This document shows positions 34,096 to 35,875 of a stretch of DNA of 35,875 nucleotides, piece by piece. The notes below the pieces were generated by a model that was not told the DNA's origin, did not search any database, and was given only the letters and a program-made list of their open reading frames with translations. Origin of the DNA: JBHIDQ01 sp046760155 (lineage in GTDB: Bacteria > Chloroflexota > Dehalococcoidia > Dehalococcoidales > RBG-16-60-22). The stretch lies in assembly GCA_046760155.1 (NCBI GenBank), contig JBHIDQ010000001.1, positions 1 through 35,875 on the forward strand, written 5' to 3'. Every line of letters begins with the position of its first letter. Within the stretch, counting starts at the first letter, position 1. Position numbers and translations under genes: made by a program.

Positions 34096-34115
34096 AGAGG
34101 GGCGAAGTCCCCTCT
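34096..34115 (+). repeat. Hairpin AGAGGGG-N6-CCCCTCT after acsE
   Basis: Perfect 7-bp stem, loop CGAAGT. The downstream sequence is TCAAAACCTCTTT, not a real T-run, so it is a weak terminator candidate; it may instead protect the acs messenger 3' end from exonucleases. Confidence 0.5.
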
Positions 34116-34120
34116 TCAAA

Positions 34121-34168
34121 ACCTCTTTCCTCTCCCCTTCACAAGGGGAGAGGGATAAAGGGTGAGGA
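34121..34168. repeat. Palindromic CCTCTCCCC/GGGGAGAGG element (REP-like)
   Basis: Perfect 11-bp inverted repeat (34129-34139 and 34143-34153, loop CAC), followed by GATAAAGGGTGAGGAG. The form resembles a palindromic element (CCCTCTCCC...GGGAGAGGG...GGGTGAGG) that I recall as dispersed in intergenic regions of many bacteria. Only one copy is in this window, so its repetitive nature is inferred. Confidence 0.6.
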
Positions 34169-34201
34169 GTTAAACAACTTTCAGAAAATTACCGATACCA
34201 G

Positions 34202-34867
34202 ATGGAAAGTAAAACTTTGACATTGCCGATTAGCCAGAATGATGAATATGGTTACGAGCTTGCTTACCGGCTGGCTGGTGAACAGCTGGCTCAGATTGAT
34301 GATATCGAGGAACAGTGCCGCAAAAGCGGTACTCAGTATTTAGACTCCCAAAAAGCAATTGTCATCGAATATTTAAACCAACAATACCTGATTACGCTGG
34401 TCAATATTAGGGTCTCTTTAATGGACAAAGAGGAGGAGGTTCCGTTATTAGACAAGATTCTCCTGCTTCATTATTTCATTCAGGCAAAGGGTACCCCAAT
34501 CTCGAACCAGCTGATATCCTTCAAGGAGCTGCCCGAAGGAGCTGGCTATTTCCCGACCTTCTACCAGAGAGCCATCAAGCCACTGGTTACTTACTTTGGC
34601 AATGAACCCCACCGATTAATAGATATGGCTAGATTATTGAATGGACACGAAGCTGATTATGGTGATGCCTCGGTAACCATTAACGCTTTAAGTCGGGTGC
34701 CGCTAACTCTGGTCCTGTGGCAGGGTGATGCTGAATTTCCTCCCGAAGGAAGCATCATGTTTGACCGCACTATCTCCGATTATCTCCCTACCGAGGACAT
34801 CATTTTTCTCTGCCAGACTACTGCCTGGAGGTTAGTCAAACTGCTAAAGTCGGCAGGCAAACTCTGA
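34202..34867 (+). CDS. DUF3786-type protein, linked to the Wood-Ljungdahl operon
   Basis: A 221-residue soluble protein. The sequence resembles what I recall of DUF3786, with a C-terminal block GDAEFPPEGSIMFDRTISDYLPTEDI (about 181-206) and an alpha-helical N-terminal half (GYELAYRLAGEQLAQIDDIEEQC). There is no signal peptide or membrane segment, and only a few cysteines with no cluster motif. No enzymatic function is known to me. It follows acsE after a 148-bp gap with two hairpins and precedes the iron-sulfur flavoprotein by 19 bp, so it may be co-transcribed with the latter. The Shine-Dalgarno is weak, so the exact start is uncertain. Confidence 0.78.
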   Translation: MESKTLTLPISQNDEYGYELAYRLAGEQLAQIDDIEEQCRKSGTQYLDSQKAIVIEYLNQQYLITLVNIRVSLMDKEEEVPLLDKILLLHYFIQAKGTPISNQLISFKELPEGAGYFPTFYQRAIKPLVTYFGNEPHRLIDMARLLNGHEADYGDASVTINALSRVPLTLVLWQGDAEFPPEGSIMFDRTISDYLPTEDIIFLCQTTAWRLVKLLKSAGKL

Positions 34868-34886
34868 GCAATTAACGAGGTGCAGC

Positions 34887-35875
34887 ATGGAAATGATTAC
34901 TTTAACCATTGACTTTAAAAAGATCGAAGCCGGCGAGGAAATGACGGTGCTGGAGGCAGCGATAAAGGCGGGTATTTACATCCCGGCTTTATGCTACCAC
35001 CCCATGCTGACCCCCGACGGCTCCTGTCGGCTCTGTCTGGTTGAAATTGAGGGCATGGTTGAGCTCGCCACTGCCTGCAACACCAAAGTTTCTAGAGGCA
35101 TGGTGGTGCGTACTGACACCATTCAAGTATTGAAGGAACGCTGGGAGGCACTCAAAAAAGTCCTCGCCTATCATCCCTGTGAGTGCCTTATCTGCGAGCG
35201 CCGCGACCGCTGTGGACCCTATGACATCTGCCTGCGCAATGTGGCGGTAACCCAGCGCTGTGTGCTCTGCCCTTACAACGGGCAATGCGAATTGCAGCAG
35301 GTAGTTGATTACATCGGGCTGGAAGGAGAAGAGGTTGCCTGGCAGTACCGGGAGTTGCCGGTTGATAGAGATAACCCGCTTTATGAGCGTGATTATAATT
35401 TATGCATCAGCTGCGCCCGGTGCGTCAACGCCTGCAAGGAACTGCGGGGCATTGAAGCCATTACTATGATTGACCACGACGGGCAGCGCTGGCCTGAGCC
35501 ATCCGATGGTAAATCGCTCATCAGTTCCGGCTGCAAGTACTGCTGTGCCTGCGTTGAGGTCTGCCCGACCGGGGCTTTAATCGACAAGGATGCCAAGTGG
35601 CGACCGGAAATTAACCGTGAGGAGCTGACCAATCCCTGTAGCTACGCCTGCCCCGCTCATATTGATGTCCCCCGCTATGTCAGGCTCTGCGGTGAGGGAA
35701 AATTTGCCGAGGCGCTCGCCGTAATCAGGGAAAAAGTTCCCTTCCCTGGAGCCCTCGGCCGTGTTTGCATCCACCCCTGCGAACAGGCCTGCCGCCGCGA
35801 GGCTCTAAATGCGCCGATTTCGATAAAATTTCTCAAGTGGGCGGCGGCGGAACGTGATGACCAGCAATGGAAGCA
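34887..35875 (+). CDS. NuoG/GltD-like iron-sulfur flavo-oxidoreductase (3' truncated by window end)
   Basis: The frame from the ATG at 34887 stays open to the end of the window (329 residues seen). Domains in order: [2Fe-2S] (C36, C47, C50, C64); a NuoG-type His-Cys cluster (H96, C100, C103, C109); extra cysteines in CVLCPYNGQCELQ (C125, C128, C134); a double [4Fe-4S] ferredoxin (C173/176/179/183 and C216/219/222/226); then the start of a GltD-type N-terminal cluster domain (C251, C255, C294, C298, C302), which normally leads to an FAD/NAD(P)H domain. This combines the front of NuoG/FdhA/HydA-type subunits with a GltD/SfrB-like reductase. It would pass electrons between NAD(P)H and ferredoxin-like carriers or a partner such as methylene-THF reductase, formate dehydrogenase or hydrogenase. 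The start has ACGAGG upstream. The missing 3' part must be seen to confirm it. Confidence 0.85.
   Translation, partial: MEMITLTIDFKKIEAGEEMTVLEAAIKAGIYIPALCYHPMLTPDGSCRLCLVEIEGMVELATACNTKVSRGMVVRTDTIQVLKERWEALKKVLAYHPCECLICERRDRCGPYDICLRNVAVTQRCVLCPYNGQCELQQVVDYIGLEGEEVAWQYRELPVDRDNPLYERDYNLCISCARCVNACKELRGIEAITMIDHDGQRWPEPSDGKSLISSGCKYCCACVEVCPTGALIDKDAKWRPEINREELTNPCSYACPAHIDVPRYVRLCGEGKFAEALAVIREKVPFPGALGRVCIHPCEQACRREALNAPISIKFLKWAAAERDDQQWK

Overview
The window looks like chromosomal DNA of a strictly anaerobic bacterium, most plausibly a Dehalococcoidia-type Chloroflexota (Dehalococcoidales-like sediment lineage). This rests on the bacterial-type Wood-Ljungdahl (WL, reductive acetyl-CoA) gene set, the archaeal-like GlmU/GlmM proteins, the CARDB-type surface protein and the XRE-TM-TPR regulator. 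It is an inference from protein style, not from a marker gene; no rRNA, tRNA, CRISPR array or transposase was seen.

Region 1 (1-5012) is a block of amino-acid metabolism: the tail of an unknown gene, a class-III (HemL-like) aminotransferase, a class-IV (BCAT/D-amino-acid type) aminotransferase and an Ldh2-family NAD(P)-dependent 2-hydroxyacid dehydrogenase on the plus strand. They face a second HemL-like aminotransferase on the minus strand that carries an unusual four-cysteine insert. Region 2 (5013-7500) has a divergent control region with two kinds of candidate operator, a membrane-anchored XRE regulator with tandem TPRs, and an exported CARDB surface protein that ends in a clear intrinsic terminator.

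Region 3 (7531-13034, minus) is a complete UDP-GlcNAc supply operon: glmM, two GlmU-like nucleotidyltransferases (one without the usual acetyltransferase signature) and glmS. Region 4 (13109-18809, minus) holds a ThDP-dependent acetolactate-synthase-like enzyme, a site-2-type protease with CBS domains, thiC under a TPP riboswitch with a visible terminator platform, a TauE/SafE permease and a small membrane protein. Region 5 is a plus-strand M48/HtpX-like protease with a perfect EF-hand loop.

Region 6 (about 19950 to the end, plus) is the centrepiece, a compact WL operon: cooC1 - fhs - acsV (RACo-like) - cooC2/acsF - folD - 72-aa ORF - acsD - acsA (CODH) - acsB - acsC - acsE - DUF3786 - NuoG/GltD-like flavo-iron-sulfur oxidoreductase (cut by the window end). 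Fhs and FolD take formate to methylene-THF. AcsE moves the methyl group from methyl-THF to the corrinoid protein AcsCD, AcsV would reactivate that corrinoid protein, the CODH AcsA makes CO, AcsB assembles acetyl-CoA, and the CooC-type ATPases load nickel. No formate dehydrogenase or metF is seen in the window; the truncated last gene is a candidate redox partner for one of these steps. A leader hairpin with a T-rich tail ahead of cooC1 may attenuate the operon, or may simply terminate the upstream gene.
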